The notes under the pieces were generated by a model. It had not been told where the DNA came from. It saw only the letters and a program-made list of their open reading frames with translations, and made no database searches. From positions 2,170,001-2,234,000 of the forward strand of contig NZ_AP018725.1 in assembly GCF_003967195.1 (NCBI RefSeq): a DNA stretch of 64,000 nucleotides. Direction: 5' to 3'. Below are positions 53,116-63,513 of the stretch, piece by piece; within the stretch, counting starts at the first letter, position 1, and every line of letters starts with the position of its first letter. Position numbers and translations under genes: made by a program. The stretch comes from Sulfuriflexus mobilis (GTDB lineage Bacteria; Pseudomonadota; Gammaproteobacteria; AKS1).

Positions 53116-55005
53116 CTAGTGCACCTCAGCGATGTCACCATTTTGTTCCAGCCAAGCCTTGCGATCAGCGGCACGTTTCTTGGATAACAACATATCCATT
53201 ATCTCAGAGCTATTGTCTTTTGCCGCAATCGTCAGTCGCACCAGACGCCGGGTATCCGGGGCAATTGAGGTTTCACGCAATTGCAGTGGATTCATCTCAC
53301 CCAGGCCTTTGAATCGTTGCACATTGACCTTGCCGCGCTTCTTCTCGGCACTGATACGGTCGAGAATACCCTGCTTCTCATCATCGTCGAGGGCGTAATA
53401 CACCTCTTTACCCACATCGATGCGGTAAAGTGGCGGCATGGCGACATAGATATGCCCTGCCTCAACCAGTGGCCGAAAATGTTGCAGGAACAAGGCGCAT
53501 AACAGGGTGGCGATATGCGCACCATCAGAGTCCGCATCAGCAAGAATACAAATTCGGCCATAACGCAGCCCGGCGAGCTTATCAGAGCCGGGGTCGACGC
53601 CAATCGCGACACTGATGTCATGCACCTCCTGTGAGGCCAGCACCTGGGTAGACGCCACTTCCCAGGTATTCAGAATCTTGCCGCGTAGCGGCATCACCGC
53701 CTGGAATTCGCGATCGCGTGCCTGCTTGGCTGAGCCACCTGCCGAGTCGCCTTCGACCAGGAACAATTCACTGCGACGTACATCCTGCAGGCTGCAGTCG
53801 GCCAGTTTACCCGGCAAGGCAGGGCCAACGGTGACCTTTTTACGCGCCACCTTCTTACCTGCCGCCAAACGCGTTTGTGCATTGGATACCGCCAGCATGG
53901 CAATCCGTTCACCGCCCTCCGGATGCTGATTCAACCACAGGCTGAAGGCATCTTTCGTCACCCCTGAGACAAAGGCCGCACACTCGCGTGATGACAGTCG
54001 CTCCTTGGTCTGTCCGGAGAATTGCGGGTCATGGTGTTTCAGAGAGATAATGTAGCAACAACGGTCCCAGACATCTTCCGGGCTGATCTTGACCCCGCGC
54101 GGCAGTAACTTGCGGAACTCACAAAATTCACGGATTGCATCGGTCAGCCCCGTACGCAAACCATTAACATGTGTCCCCCCCTGAACGGTCGGGATCAGGT
54201 TGACGTAACTTTCGGCCACCATCTCGCCACCTTCCGGCAGCCAGACCACGGCCCAGTCAACGGCCTCTTTCTCACCCTTCATCACTCCCATAAAGGGCTC
54301 TTCAGGTTCAATAGGTTGTTTGCCGATCGCCTCGAGCAGATAATCCTTCAGACCATCCTCATAACACCAGCTGATGGTGTCCTTGGTCTTCTCATTTGTA
54401 AACGTAACTTCCAGTCCCGGGCAAAGTACCGCCTTGGCCCGCAGCACGTGCATAAGTCGTGGCAGGGAATAATTTGTGGAGTCGAAGTATTTTTCATCCG
54501 GCCAGAAGCGTACCGTGGTACCGGTATTGCGCTGACCAACCGTACCGACCACTTCCAGTTTTGAGGCCAGTTTGCCACCCTTGAAGGCAATGTTGTATTC
54601 CTTGCCCCCACGACGGATCCAGACCTCGAGGTGTTTGGATAACGCATTCACCACCGAGACACCCACACCGTGCAGGCCACCCGAGAACTCGTAGTTCGAG
54701 TTTGAAAACTTACCGCCAGCGTGCAGGCGGGTAAGGATCACCTCAACACCGGGGATCTTTTCCTTTGGGTGTTTGTCGACTGGCATACCACGACCATCAT
54801 CCCTGACCTCCAGCGAGCCATCCTTAAACAGGGTAACCTCGATCTTCGAGGCGTGACCGGCCATGGCCTCATCGACACTGTTGTCGATAACTTCCTGGGC
54901 AAGGTGATTGGGACGCGTGGTATCGGTATACATCCCCGGACGTTTACGCACCGGGTCAAGACCACTCAGTACCTCGATCGACGAGGCATCATACTTACTG
55001 CTCAT
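53116..55005 (-). CDS. parE: DNA topoisomerase IV subunit B
   Basis: A 629-residue GHKL ATPase subunit that pairs with ParC. Visible are the ATP site NSVDEAMAGHASKIE, the DGRGMPVD loop, GGLHGVGVSVVNAL, and the Toprim region ELFLVEGDSAGGSAKQARDR with PLRGKILN and DADSDGAHIATLL. Length and sequence fit ParE rather than GyrB. It is the first gene of a parE-parC operon. Confidence 0.96.
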   Translation of the reverse strand: MSSKYDASSIEVLSGLDPVRKRPGMYTDTTRPNHLAQEVIDNSVDEAMAGHASKIEVTLFKDGSLEVRDDGRGMPVDKHPKEKIPGVEVILTRLHAGGKFSNSNYEFSGGLHGVGVSVVNALSKHLEVWIRRGGKEYNIAFKGGKLASKLEVVGTVGQRNTGTTVRFWPDEKYFDSTNYSLPRLMHVLRAKAVLCPGLEVTFTNEKTKDTISWCYEDGLKDYLLEAIGKQPIEPEEPFMGVMKGEKEAVDWAVVWLPEGGEMVAESYVNLIPTVQGGTHVNGLRTGLTDAIREFCEFRKLLPRGVKISPEDVWDRCCYIISLKHHDPQFSGQTKERLSSRECAAFVSGVTKDAFSLWLNQHPEGGERIAMLAVSNAQTRLAAGKKVARKKVTVGPALPGKLADCSLQDVRRSELFLVEGDSAGGSAKQARDREFQAVMPLRGKILNTWEVASTQVLASQEVHDISVAIGVDPGSDKLAGLRYGRICILADADSDGAHIATLLCALFLQHFRPLVEAGHIYVAMPPLYRIDVGKEVYYALDDDEKQGILDRISAEKKRGKVNVQRFKGLGEMNPLQLRETSIAPDTRRLVRLTIAAKDNSSEIMDMLLSKKRAADRKAWLEQNGDIAEVH

Positions 55006-55041
55006 GCGGGGGACCTTCTCACATGCGAATCATATGTAAAG

Positions 55042-55602
55042 TTACCAATCACTACGGGGACCACCATCATTAAAATCCAGTGGGTAACGAATTCGCCGTA
55101 ACATCTCTTTGACGGAGTACGGTTGATTTAGCTGATCACACATATAATAACGTTTAAAATTTATCCTGTGCGCCATCACACCCTCGTCATTAATACGCTC
55201 CCAGTGACTGCTACGTGCCTCGCTAAAGCCACCGTCACTGTTACCATAGGCATAAGTGCGATACTCACCCGCAGCGCAATTCAAACCCTCAAACATGACA
55301 TTACGTGCACCACTATCTGATTCAATCACAACACTGTAGCGAACAACTCCGCTGTCGCTCACACTGAGATTCTTTTCATCAACATAAAAGGTATACGGTC
55401 GATTGGCATTATCGACGTCAACCTTCAGCAAATCATCGGCTGATGGGTAGGCAGGGATAGAGACATTGCCCTCCTCCCAGGCAGGACCTTCAATATAACC
55501 GCCGCCAAGGTCCGGTTCGGCATCTTCAAGTGCGGAAAGTGGTACCGACAGCAGCAGGCCGCTGCAAAAAAAGGAAAGAGTGAGCCAGATAGTCTTGTTC
55601 AT
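55042..55602 (-). CDS. CNP1-like family exported protein
   Basis: A 186-residue protein, started at 55602 (MNKTIWLTLSFFCSGLLLSV), with a signal peptide. The mature part has the CNP1-like pattern: PAYPSADDLLKVDVDNANRP, YTFYVDEKNLSVSDSGVVRY, VMFEGLNCAAGEYRTYAYG and a C-terminal Cys (YYMCDQLNQPY), so one disulfide is likely. The family is named from a gene of Neisseria and has no defined function; it is common beside parE or other housekeeping genes in proteobacteria. Confidence 0.8.
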   Translation of the reverse strand: MNKTIWLTLSFFCSGLLLSVPLSALEDAEPDLGGGYIEGPAWEEGNVSIPAYPSADDLLKVDVDNANRPYTFYVDEKNLSVSDSGVVRYSVVIESDSGARNVMFEGLNCAAGEYRTYAYGNSDGGFSEARSSHWERINDEGVMAHRINFKRYYMCDQLNQPYSVKEMLRRIRYPLDFNDGGPRSDW

Positions 55603-55689
55603 ATCCGCACAGTGTACCCCAGCATGGCGCGGGGACAAAGTACCAGAGTAATATCTTCCCCGGAACAGGCCCGGAGAATATCATGGTGT

Positions 55690-56268
55690 TCAGGCCAGAT
55701 CGGCCGCCAGACTATCACGGATATTGGCTGGCAGTGCGGCAATACTCTCATTGTAGGCATCGTGCTCAATACCGGCGCCGATATCGGCACCCGCCTTCGC
55801 CGCGTTAACCATCTCCGGCGTTAATTCAAAGCGCATAAAGTGTACTGCGGAAGTTTTTTCCGTATTATTGCGCTCCAGATCCTCATCGGCGATGGCATAT
55901 ACCCGTTCATGGCCAGCGACCTGCATCCAGACCTTGTCTTCGATACCGATCATCTTCGCCAACGCAGCCTTACGGGCATTTTCGTCAGTGAATTCGATCA
56001 TGAAGGTGGCCTTCCAGTTACTGCCATCCGGGATCAGCGGATTATAGGTATCCAGTTCTTCCTTGATACCCTCGGCATCAAAGATACGTTCGATGCGCAG
56101 CATTTCCTGTATCTGGTATTGCATGGTCAGACGATCTTCAAAGTACAGGGTCGCATTCGCACCCAACTGCACCCGTCGGTCCTTCTTATGCGCAATCACC
56201 CGGGCACGAAATTCCGCGCGCTGTTCCGCGTAGGTTTCGAGACTCATCAAATCATCACGGTTCAACAT
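55690..56268 (-). CDS. DUF3501 family protein, third gene of rubrerythrin operon
   Basis: A 192-residue protein (LNRDDLMSLETYAEQRAEFR, HKKDRRVQLGANATLYFEDR, QYQIQEMLRIERIFDAEGIK) that matches the DUF3501 pattern. It has no membrane or signal segment. It follows the iron-sulfur protein gene by 17 bases. Rubrerythrin, a CCG iron-sulfur protein and DUF3501 are found together in many bacteria; the shared context suggests a role in peroxide reduction or electron transfer, without direct proof. Confidence 0.88.
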   Translation of the reverse strand: MLNRDDLMSLETYAEQRAEFRARVIAHKKDRRVQLGANATLYFEDRLTMQYQIQEMLRIERIFDAEGIKEELDTYNPLIPDGSNWKATFMIEFTDENARKAALAKMIGIEDKVWMQVAGHERVYAIADEDLERNNTEKTSAVHFMRFELTPEMVNAAKAGADIGAGIEHDAYNESIAALPANIRDSLAADLA

Positions 56269-56285
56269 GAGAAAACTCCTTCGAA

Positions 56286-57623
56286 TTAAATGCCGTAAGC
56301 CTTACGCAACAGGCTCAGGGGGTGTTCGGGCTGACTGCCATCGGCGAGGCCATTGGCGATATGCTGACCTGCCATCGGACAATCACTGGAATAGTGGTCA
56401 GCCTTCGCCTGCTTGACACGATTAACCACCGGGCGGCCAATCTTCATTGATACCTCGTGGAATTCTTTCTTCACCGCATAGGTACCATCATGCCCGGAAC
56501 AACGTTCGATGGCGTCAACCTCGGTATCCGGTATCAATTTCAATATATCGCGCGTCTTCATACCAATATTCTGTACGCGCTGGTGACAGGCCACGTGGTA
56601 GCTGATCTTGCCCAGGGCCTGGCTAAAGTCAGTACGCAGTTTGCCGTGCTTGTGGCGCAGCATCAGGTATTCAAACGGGTCATAGATGGCCGCAGCCACC
56701 TTTTGAACCTCGGCATCGTCCGGGAACATCAGGCGCAATTCCTGCTTGAACATGAGTACACAGGAAGGTATCGGGGCGACGATATCCCAACCCTCATCGA
56801 CCAGCCTGGCCAGCACAGGGATATTCGCCTCTTTCGCCTTGCGTACGGCTTCGAGATCACCCAGTTCCAGTTTCGGCATACCGCAACACTGTTCCTTCTC
56901 TGCCAGCTTCAGCGGGATCCCATTGTGTTCAAACACGGCGACCAGGTCTTCGCCGAGTTGCGGCGCATTGTAGTTACCGTAACAGGTTGCAAACATGGCG
57001 ACCTTGCCACGGGTTTCTGCCGTCGGCGTGGCCCTGGTCTCGTCAACGACATGGTCTGCGAGGCGCTTGCGCATTGTTTTGCTATGATATGCCGGCAGCA
57101 CGGCATCGGCATGAACGCCAAGTGTCGCCTCAAGCACCTTGCGCAACGGCCGGTTCCGGTTAACCGCATTGACAATGCCGCTGACGACCGGGATACCGGT
57201 CAGGCTGCCAACTTGATCTGTTGAGGTCATTATCTTGTCGCGCGTGCTCGCGCCCTGCTTGCGGAACTTTATCGCCTTGGCGCGTAACATCAGGTGGGGA
57301 AAATCCAGGTTCCACTCGTGCGGCGGCACATAGGGACACTTGGTCATGTAACACAGGTCGCACAGGAAACAGTGGTCAACGACCTTCCAGTAATCCTTTT
57401 TGTCGACACCATCGACTTCCATGGTCTCGGACTCATCGACAAGGTCAAACAGGGTCGGGAACGACTGGCACAGACTCACACAGCGACGACAGCCATGACA
57501 GATATCATAGACACGCTCAAGTTCTGCATTCAGCTTGTCTTCATCCCAGAACGACTCGCTTTGCCAGTCCAGCGCGTGGCGTGTCGGAGCCTCAAGATTG
57601 CCTTCACGAATACCTGCTGCCAT
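56286..57623 (-). CDS. CCG-domain iron-sulfur protein (GlpC/HdrD-like), second gene of rubrerythrin operon
   Basis: A 445-residue protein with two 4Fe-4S motifs near the N-terminus ([15 protein letters not shown] and [14 protein letters not shown]) and two CCG-type regions, one with the classic [10 protein letters not shown] and one with [13 protein letters not shown] and [12 protein letters not shown]. The FATCYGNY and [10 protein letters not shown] Cys fit the CCG repeat plan, as in glycerol-3-phosphate dehydrogenase subunit C and heterodisulfide reductase. It probably carries electrons to or from rubrerythrin. No flavin or membrane domain is present. Confidence 0.9.
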   Translation of the reverse strand: MAAGIREGNLEAPTRHALDWQSESFWDEDKLNAELERVYDICHGCRRCVSLCQSFPTLFDLVDESETMEVDGVDKKDYWKVVDHCFLCDLCYMTKCPYVPPHEWNLDFPHLMLRAKAIKFRKQGASTRDKIMTSTDQVGSLTGIPVVSGIVNAVNRNRPLRKVLEATLGVHADAVLPAYHSKTMRKRLADHVVDETRATPTAETRGKVAMFATCYGNYNAPQLGEDLVAVFEHNGIPLKLAEKEQCCGMPKLELGDLEAVRKAKEANIPVLARLVDEGWDIVAPIPSCVLMFKQELRLMFPDDAEVQKVAAAIYDPFEYLMLRHKHGKLRTDFSQALGKISYHVACHQRVQNIGMKTRDILKLIPDTEVDAIERCSGHDGTYAVKKEFHEVSMKIGRPVVNRVKQAKADHYSSDCPMAGQHIANGLADGSQPEHPLSLLRKAYGI

Positions 57624-57664
57624 GGTTTAGTTTCTCCCGCTCGAAAAAAATCTGCTATGGAAAT

Positions 57665-57693
57665 ATCACGGCCGGCATCATGCCGGCCGTGAT
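57665..57693 (-). terminator. Hairpin between rubrerythrin and the iron-sulfur protein gene
   Basis: A perfect 13-bp stem (ATCACGGCCGGCA and its complement) with a TCA loop. On the minus strand it follows the rubrerythrin stop by 21 bases but is followed only by ATTTCC, so it is likely a partial terminator or message stabiliser that lets the small rubrerythrin be made in excess. Confidence 0.6.
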
Positions 57694-57714
57694 AGGGACT
57701 ACAGCGTGGAGCGA

Positions 57715-58134
57715 TTATGCGTCCAGGCTATCCAGGGCCTTCTGGAAACGGTTGGCGTGTGAACGCTCAGCCTTGCCCAGGGTTTCAAACCAGTCGGCAA
57801 TTTCGTCAAAGCCTTCTTCACGAGCGGCCTTGGCCATACCCGGGTACATATCGGTGTACTCATGGGTTTCACCGGCAACGGATGCCTTCAGGTTGTCACC
57901 GGTTGGACCGATAGGCAGGCCAGTGGCCGGATCGCCAACGGCTTCCAGGTATTCAAGATGGCCGTGGGCATGACCGGTCTCGCCTTCCGCCGTGGAGCGA
58001 AATACCGCGGCAACATCGTTGTAGCCTTCAACGTCGGCCTTGGCTGCGAAGTACAGGTAACGACGGTTGGCCTGTGATTCGCCTGCAAAGGCGTCTTTCA
58101 GATTTTGTTCGGTCTTGCTACCTTTCAGATCCAT
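57715..58134 (-). CDS. Rubrerythrin, di-iron domain only
   Basis: A 139-residue ferritin-like protein. Two carboxylate-His motifs are clear: [14 protein letters not shown] and [10 protein letters not shown], with Glu residues in [15 protein letters not shown] and [15 protein letters not shown]. There is no C-terminal rubredoxin domain with its CxxC pairs, so an outside electron donor is needed; the downstream iron-sulfur protein is the natural candidate. The family reduces hydrogen peroxide. A CGGAGGAAAG site precedes the ATG, with a dyad 35 bases further upstream. Other names such as erythrin or sulerythrin apply to single-domain members. Confidence 0.93.
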   Translation of the reverse strand: MDLKGSKTEQNLKDAFAGESQANRRYLYFAAKADVEGYNDVAAVFRSTAEGETGHAHGHLEYLEAVGDPATGLPIGPTGDNLKASVAGETHEYTDMYPGMAKAAREEGFDEIADWFETLGKAERSHANRFQKALDSLDA

Positions 58135-58169
58135 GTTTGCTTTCCTCCGGATTGGGGTTAATTATCGAT

Positions 58170-58184
58170 TTAGACCAAGTCTAA
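58170..58184. promoter_or_regulatory. Dyad upstream of rubrerythrin operon
   Basis: TTAGAC-CAA-GTCTAA, perfect 6-bp arms, 36 to 50 bases before the rubrerythrin ATG. An overlapping ACCAAG-N7-CTTGGT dyad lies at 58174-58192. Position and symmetry suit a repressor that senses peroxide or iron-sulfur state, for example of the Rrf2 or Fur type; identity is not proved. Confidence 0.5.
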
Positions 58185-58320
58185 TTCTTGGTAAGTATTA
58201 TGCCCGATGCCCATACATTGTCAATAGTCCGACAGACTACACAGCCTATATCAGCCCAGGGTTTGACGCTAGCCATCGCGCTGGGGTAACGTACGCGCGA
58301 AACCAATGAGAATCCTGATT

Positions 58321-58584
58321 GTGGCCGAAACAAGAAAGAAGACAAGCAAAAAATCCAGCGGTAAAGCCAGTGACTTTGAAGGGGCACTCGATGAGCTTGA
58401 GCAACTTGTTGAACGCATGGAAAAGGGCGAAACCCGCCTGGAAGATGCCCTGCAGGATTTTGAGCGCGGTATCGCCCTGACGCGCAGCTGCCAGAAATCC
58501 CTGGCCGAGGCAGAGCAAAAAGTGCAGATCCTCCTCGAACAGAATACCGATGCCAGCCCTGAAGACTTTGACCCAGACCACTGA
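58321..58584 (+). CDS. xseB: Exodeoxyribonuclease VII small subunit
   Basis: An 87-residue protein from the GTG at 58321 (VAETRKKTSKKSS); an ATG at 58306 would add five residues. The XseB pattern is clear: DFEGALDELEQLVERMEKGE, LEDALQDFERGIALTRSCQK, LAEAEQKVQIL. It binds XseA to form exonuclease VII; xseA is not in the window. The last 35 bases overlap ispA. Confidence 0.93.
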   Translation: MAETRKKTSKKSSGKASDFEGALDELEQLVERMEKGETRLEDALQDFERGIALTRSCQKSLAEAEQKVQILLEQNTDASPEDFDPDH

Positions 58585-59476
58585 AAACCCCGCCTTGCAG
58601 CCATTAATGCAGACCTACCAGGCACGCACCGAGACCGTGCTGGGGCACTGGCTGCCCACCGGCAACACCCACCCCGCCGAGCTGCATGCGGCCATGCGTT
58701 ATAGCGTGCTCGGCGGTGGCAAACGTGTGCGGGCGGTCCTCGTCTACCTGACCGGCCAGGCACTCGGTATCCCCCTGGAGCAACTCGATGGCCCGGCCAG
58801 CACAGTGGAACTCATCCATGCCTACTCACTCATCCACGATGACCTGCCGGCCATGGACGATGACGACCTGCGCCGTGGCAAGCCCACCTGTCACAAGGCC
58901 TTTAACGAGGCGATTGCGGTGCTGGCCGGTGACGCCCTGCACTCACTGGCCTTTCATATCCTTGCCCATGACCCGGCCATGCAGTGTGCCGCAGCCTCAC
59001 GCCTGATGATGGTCGATGTACTCGCACGGGCCATCGGTTCCCGTGGCATGGCCGGTGGCCAGGCCATCGACCTGGCCAGTGAAGGCAAGACCCTGAGTCT
59101 GCCGGAACTGGAGAATATGCACATCCACAAGACCGGTGCCCTGATCCGGGCCAGCGTACAACTCGGTTGCCTGAGCGGCGAATACAGCGAGGCACAATAT
59201 AAGGCCCTCGACCACTATGCCGAATACATCGGCCTGGCCTTCCAGATCCGTGATGATATCCTCGATGTAGAGGCCGATACCGCAACCCTCGGCAAGGCCC
59301 AGGGGGCGGACATCGCCCGGGATAAGTCTACCTACCCCTCCCTGCTCGGCATGGCCGAGGCCAAAAAAATGGCCCAACAATGTCACACGGATGCCCTGCA
59401 AGCCATTGCAGGCTTTGATGAAAAGGCCGACCCGTTGCGCTGGCTGTCGGCCTATATCATCGAGCGCGGTCACTAA
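58550..59476 (+). CDS. ispA: Farnesyl diphosphate synthase
   Basis: A 308-residue trans-prenyltransferase. The first aspartate-rich motif is HDDLPAMDDDDLRRGKPTCH, the second DDILDVEADTATLGKAQGAD; the chain-length region before the first motif (ELIHAYSLIHDD) and GGGKRVRAVLVYLTG fit FPP synthase. It joins IPP and DMAPP to geranyl then farnesyl diphosphate. xseB-ispA-dxs is a classic gammaproteobacterial run. Confidence 0.95.
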   Translation: MPALKTLTQTTENPALQPLMQTYQARTETVLGHWLPTGNTHPAELHAAMRYSVLGGGKRVRAVLVYLTGQALGIPLEQLDGPASTVELIHAYSLIHDDLPAMDDDDLRRGKPTCHKAFNEAIAVLAGDALHSLAFHILAHDPAMQCAAASRLMMVDVLARAIGSRGMAGGQAIDLASEGKTLSLPELENMHIHKTGALIRASVQLGCLSGEYSEAQYKALDHYAEYIGLAFQIRDDILDVEADTATLGKAQGADIARDKSTYPSLLGMAEAKKMAQQCHTDALQAIAGFDEKADPLRWLSAYIIERGH

Positions 59477-59565
59477 ACACGACTTTTTAGTCGTTTTCAG
59501 CCTGCCGGCCTTGCATGTTCGCGGCCAAACACCGATCATAACGGGCTCATTTTCGGACCCTCAAG

Positions 59566-61461
59566 ATGGCTGACCTAGAGACCTATCCCCTGCTGGAGAA
59601 TATTGACGATCCCGCCGACCTGCGCGCGCTGCCCGAGCAGCAGCTGCCCCCCCTGGCCGAGGAGTTACGTCACTTTCTTATCGACACGGTGAGCCGCACG
59701 GGTGGCCACCTGGCCGCCAACCTCGGCACGGTCGAGCTCAGCATTGCCCTGCATTATGTATTCGCCACCCCGGAAGATCGCCTGGTCTGGGATGTGGGTC
59801 ACCAGAGTTATATCCACAAGATCCTCACCGGTCGCCGTCAGGCCATGGGTACGATTCGCCAGCATGGCGGTATCGCGGGCTTTCCAAAACGCAGTGAGAG
59901 TGAGTACGACAGCTTTGGTGTGGGTCACTCGAGTACTTCGATCAGCGCCGCACTCGGCATGGCCATCGCCGCCGCCCGCGAGGGCAAGGACCGGCGTGTT
60001 GCCGCCATTATCGGTGACGGCGCGATGACCGCTGGCATGGCCTTCGAGGCCCTTAATCATGCCGGTGATCTCGATGCCAACCTGCTGGTCATCCTCAATG
60101 ACAATGACATGTCGATCTCCAACAATGTCGGTGGTCTGTCGAATTACCTGGCCCGGGTCCTGTCCGGAAAACTTTATTCGAGTATGCGCGAGGGCAGTAA
60201 AAAGGTCCTCAGCACCATCCCGCCGGTCTGGGAACTCGCCCGCCGTGCTGAAGAACACATGAAGGGCATGGTGGTGCCCGGTACGCTGTTTGAGGAACTG
60301 GGTTTTAACTATATTGGTCCCATCGATGGTCATGACCTGCCGACCCTGATTAAGACCCTGCGCAACCTGCGCCAGCTACCCGGCCCGCAATTCCTGCACA
60401 TCGTTACGCAAAAGGGCAAGGGTTATGCCCCGGCCGAAGACAACCCCTGCGGCTTCCACGGCGTCTCGACGTTTGACCCGGAGAGTGGTGAAACACTGGC
60501 CGCCCCCGGTAGTAAGCCAAGCTATACGCAGGTCTTTGGCGACTGGCTATGTGACATGGCTGCAGCCGATGAACGTCTGTTCGGCATCACCCCGGCCATG
60601 AGTGAGGGCTCCGGGCTGGTGCGGTTCTCCGAGGAGTTCCCAGACCGTTATTACGATGTCGGCATTGCCGAGCAACACAGCGTGACGATGGCCGCCGGCC
60701 TGGCCTGCGAAGGACTCAAACCGGTCGTGGCGATTTATTCGACCTTCCTGCAACGTGCCTATGACCAGTTGATCCACGATGTCGCCCTGCAGGACTTGCC
60801 GGTATTATTTGCGATTGACCGTGCCGGCCTGGTCGGTGCCGATGGCCCCACCCATGCCGGCGCCTTTGACCTGTCCTTCCTGCGCTGTATCCCGAACATG
60901 CTCATCATGGCACCGAGTGATGAAAATGAATGCCGACAGATGCTCAGTACCGGCTTTCAGCATAATGGCCCGGCCGCCGTGCGCTACCCACGTGGTAGCG
61001 GTCCCGGTGCCACCGTGGTCAAGGACCTGCAAACCCTGCCTATCGGCAAGGGACGGATTCGCCGCGAGGGTAAAGGTGTCGCCTTGCTCGCCTTCGGCAG
61101 CGTCGTCACCGAGGGCCTTGTCGCCGCGAAATCACTCAATGCCACCCTGGCCGATATGCGTTTCGTCAAACCGATCGACGATGCCCTTATCGCGCAACTG
61201 GCCGCCAATCACGACCTGCTGGTCACGATTGAAGAAAATGCCAGCATGGGTGGCGCCGGCAGTGCCGTGCAGGAATCCCTGGCGGCGCAGGGCATTACCG
61301 TGGCCGTGCTGCAACTGGGCCTGCCGGACCGTTTTGTCGACCAGGGCGACACAAATGCCCTGCTCGCCGAGTGTGGGCTCGATTCCAGTGCTATAATCCG
61401 CGCCGTGGAAAACCGGCGTGCCGATGTCGATTGCATGAGCCCGTCACTACACGTAAAATAA
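59566..61461 (+). CDS. dxs: 1-deoxy-D-xylulose-5-phosphate synthase
   Basis: A 631-residue thiamine-diphosphate enzyme of normal DXS length. It condenses pyruvate with glyceraldehyde 3-phosphate, the first step of the MEP isoprenoid route. Motifs: [32 protein letters not shown], the ThDP/Mg motif [18 protein letters not shown] with NDNDMSIS, and in the C-terminal half [20 protein letters not shown] with His and Asp of the active site. It follows ispA by 89 bases. Confidence 0.96.
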   Translation: MADLETYPLLENIDDPADLRALPEQQLPPLAEELRHFLIDTVSRTGGHLAANLGTVELSIALHYVFATPEDRLVWDVGHQSYIHKILTGRRQAMGTIRQHGGIAGFPKRSESEYDSFGVGHSSTSISAALGMAIAAAREGKDRRVAAIIGDGAMTAGMAFEALNHAGDLDANLLVILNDNDMSISNNVGGLSNYLARVLSGKLYSSMREGSKKVLSTIPPVWELARRAEEHMKGMVVPGTLFEELGFNYIGPIDGHDLPTLIKTLRNLRQLPGPQFLHIVTQKGKGYAPAEDNPCGFHGVSTFDPESGETLAAPGSKPSYTQVFGDWLCDMAAADERLFGITPAMSEGSGLVRFSEEFPDRYYDVGIAEQHSVTMAAGLACEGLKPVVAIYSTFLQRAYDQLIHDVALQDLPVLFAIDRAGLVGADGPTHAGAFDLSFLRCIPNMLIMAPSDENECRQMLSTGFQHNGPAAVRYPRGSGPGATVVKDLQTLPIGKGRIRREGKGVALLAFGSVVTEGLVAAKSLNATLADMRFVKPIDDALIAQLAANHDLLVTIEENASMGGAGSAVQESLAAQGITVAVLQLGLPDRFVDQGDTNALLAECGLDSSAIIRAVENRRADVDCMSPSLHVK

Positions 61462-61502
61462 TACCTTAGTACTTTACTAGGATATTTCGGATAGAGAAGT
61501 TC

Positions 61503-61883
61503 ATGGCCGCACGCTATACCTTGAAAGTAGTTACCGATTTTGCGTCGGCACACACCCTGCGGGATTACCCGGGTGCCTGCAGCCGTATGCATGGTCATAA
61601 CTGGAAGGTCGAGGTTGAGGTCCGTGCCAGCCGCCTTGATGATACCGGCATGGCCATCGACTTCAAACACATCAAGCGGGCCGCACGCGAGCTGGGCGAT
61701 AAACTGGATCACCGTTACCTGAACGAGATCCCGCCGTTTGACAAGATTAATCCGACAGCAGAAAACATCGCTGCCTATCTCTATCGTGGTATAGGCGAAC
61801 AAATCAATAATGAACACATCCAGGTCTGCGCTGTGACTTTATGGGAAACCGAGCGTGCCTGTGTCAGGTACACAGAGGAATGA
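61503..61883 (+). CDS. queD: 6-carboxy-5,6,7,8-tetrahydropterin synthase QueD
   Basis: A 126-residue PTPS-family enzyme of the QueD subgroup. Zinc-binding His are in [13 protein letters not shown] and [13 protein letters not shown]; catalytic Cys in [11 protein letters not shown]; the later [20 protein letters not shown] and ETERACVRY complete the fold. It makes 6-carboxytetrahydropterin for queuosine. Its stop overlaps the region of the folE2 start. Confidence 0.94.
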   Translation: MAARYTLKVVTDFASAHTLRDYPGACSRMHGHNWKVEVEVRASRLDDTGMAIDFKHIKRAARELGDKLDHRYLNEIPPFDKINPTAENIAAYLYRGIGEQINNEHIQVCAVTLWETERACVRYTEE

Positions 61884-61888
61884 ACGAT

Positions 61889-62692
61889 ATGACAGACGCT
61901 ACACCGGCCACAGAAATCGCTGACGTACAAAACAGCGCTGACACGCGGCAGATCGCCATCGACAAGGTGGGTATCAAGGACATCCGCCACCCGGTTTTGA
62001 TTAATGACCGTAGCGGCCAGGAACAGCATGTTGTCGCCAACTTCAATATGTATGTGAACCTGCCTCACAATTTCAAGGGCACCCACATGTCACGCTTTGT
62101 TGAGATCCTCAACCTGCATGAGCGTGAACTGACCGTGAAGTCCTTCAAGGAAGTTCTGCACGAAATGATTGAGCGCCTCGATGCCGAGGCCGGCCACATT
62201 GAGATGAGCTTCCCGTTCTTCGTCAACAAACAGGCCCCCATCTCCGGCGTAAAGAGTCTGCTCGACTATGACGTCACCTTCATCGGTGAGATCAGCCAAA
62301 ACACCCCGTCTGTAACCGTTAAGGTCGTCGTGCCGGTGACCAGTCTGTGTCCGTGTTCGAAAAAGATCTCCGACTACGGCGCACACAACCAGCGTTCACA
62401 TGTCACCGTGACCGTACTGCCTAACTGTTTTGTCTGGATCGAAGACCTGATCGATATCGTTGAGAGTGAGGCTTCATGCCAGCTCTATGGCCTGCTCAAG
62501 CGTCCGGATGAAAAGCATGTAACCGAATATGCCTATGACAACCCGAAGTTCGTCGAGGACATGGTCCGTGACGTCGCTGCGCGTCTGAATAGCGATGACA
62601 GGATCCTTGCCTACACGGTGGAATCCGAAAACTTCGAGTCAATCCATAACCACTCGGCCTACGCCCTGATCAGCAAGGATAAGCGCGACTAA
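61889..62692 (+). CDS. folE2: GTP cyclohydrolase FolE2 (type IB)
   Basis: A 267-residue protein; the ATG at 61889 has GAGGA nine bases upstream, an earlier ATG at 61880 is too close to it. Hallmarks: [34 protein letters not shown], the metal-binding Cys in [20 protein letters not shown], and the C-terminal [13 protein letters not shown]-like stretch ([15 protein letters not shown]). It opens GTP to dihydroneopterin triphosphate without strict zinc need. It supplies the QueD substrate; the two are coupled here, consistent with queuosine or folate synthesis. Confidence 0.95.
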   Translation: MTDATPATEIADVQNSADTRQIAIDKVGIKDIRHPVLINDRSGQEQHVVANFNMYVNLPHNFKGTHMSRFVEILNLHERELTVKSFKEVLHEMIERLDAEAGHIEMSFPFFVNKQAPISGVKSLLDYDVTFIGEISQNTPSVTVKVVVPVTSLCPCSKKISDYGAHNQRSHVTVTVLPNCFVWIEDLIDIVESEASCQLYGLLKRPDEKHVTEYAYDNPKFVEDMVRDVAARLNSDDRILAYTVESENFESIHNHSAYALISKDKRD

Positions 62693-62710
62693 TTGGATTG
62701 ATGATTTATG

Positions 62711-62742
62711 AATGATGATCGATGAATGAAAAAATCATCATT
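62711..62742 (+). terminator. AT-rich hairpin after folE2
   Basis: AATGATGA / TCATCATT arms with a 16-base loop, followed by TATTATTT. It is a weak intrinsic terminator candidate 19 bases after the folE2 stop. Confidence 0.45.
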
Positions 62743-62865
62743 TATTATTTGGCAGCCGTTCTCAGCCGCACTGTAGAATCCCTTCGGGCTTCATTCAGCA
62801 CTACTTCACTCCCGTTTAGGTCGTCCATGGCCTTCACGGCATAAGTACATCCCTGTACAAAATCA

Positions 62866-63513
62866 TCAATATTTTTTCTTCAGTTTCATCGCCTCGTTGC
62901 TGTTATTCATCTCGAGTCGGCCCAGAAAGGACATGCCAAGCAACACGCCCGAGCTGCTGACGGCATCGATCACCGTACCCTCAACATTGCGAAGTTCCAC
63001 GTCACCGACCTGGACCTGATCAAGCCGTACCCGCCAGCCACGTTCGAAACCCGAGGCGGTAGAAATCCCAATCGGCGTACCGTGCAGACGGTAATCAATT
63101 CCAAGACGATCGGCCTCTTTACGGTTCATGGCCACCGACGAGGCCCCGGTATCGACGAGAAAGTTGACCGGGAAGCCATTGATACTACCGACGGTGGTAA
63201 ACATGCCACGCTCATTACGAAAAATTGAAACACTCGGTTGCTTATCACGTTTGAAACGTGTGCTGATATGACTGCCGAGTACATAGGTATTGCGACTCCC
63301 CTCAAATTCCAGCACCGCGCCGTTACTGTCAGAGGCGATCAGCAATACCCCTTCTGGGCTGGCCTTGCCGGGTTTGAGGATATGTTGCTTGCCATCAATT
63401 TTAACAATGGCCTTGTTGCGAAACAGACCCATGACGATAATATCGATGGCCAGTGCATTTGCACTGAGGCCAAACAACAGCGCAAACACGACAAGTCTGA
63501 AACGAGGGGACAT
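62866..63513 (-). CDS. Retropepsin-like aspartic protease, TIGR02281-type, exported
   Basis: A 215-residue protein with a signal peptide (MSPRFRLVVFALLFGLSANALA). The single aspartic-protease half has the active-site motif FLVDTGASSVAMNRKEADRL and the later GVLLGMSFLGRLEM strand, typical of clan AA single-domain proteases of proteobacteria that act as dimers. The N-terminal part (AIDIIVMGLFRNKAIVKIDG, LEFEGSRNTYVLGSHISTRF) is an additional beta-rich region that may regulate it. It overlaps the next upstream gene by one base. Confidence 0.88.
   Translation of the reverse strand: MSPRFRLVVFALLFGLSANALAIDIIVMGLFRNKAIVKIDGKQHILKPGKASPEGVLLIASDSNGAVLEFEGSRNTYVLGSHISTRFKRDKQPSVSIFRNERGMFTTVGSINGFPVNFLVDTGASSVAMNRKEADRLGIDYRLHGTPIGISTASGFERGWRVRLDQVQVGDVELRNVEGTVIDAVSSSGVLLGMSFLGRLEMNNSNEAMKLKKKY

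Noticed and set aside
62750-62850. Short frame MDDLNGSEVVLNEARRDS on the minus strand
   Set aside because: 27 codons only, no ribosome site; the stretch also has a GTACA-TCCC-TGTAC palindrome and looks like an intergenic repeat remnant.
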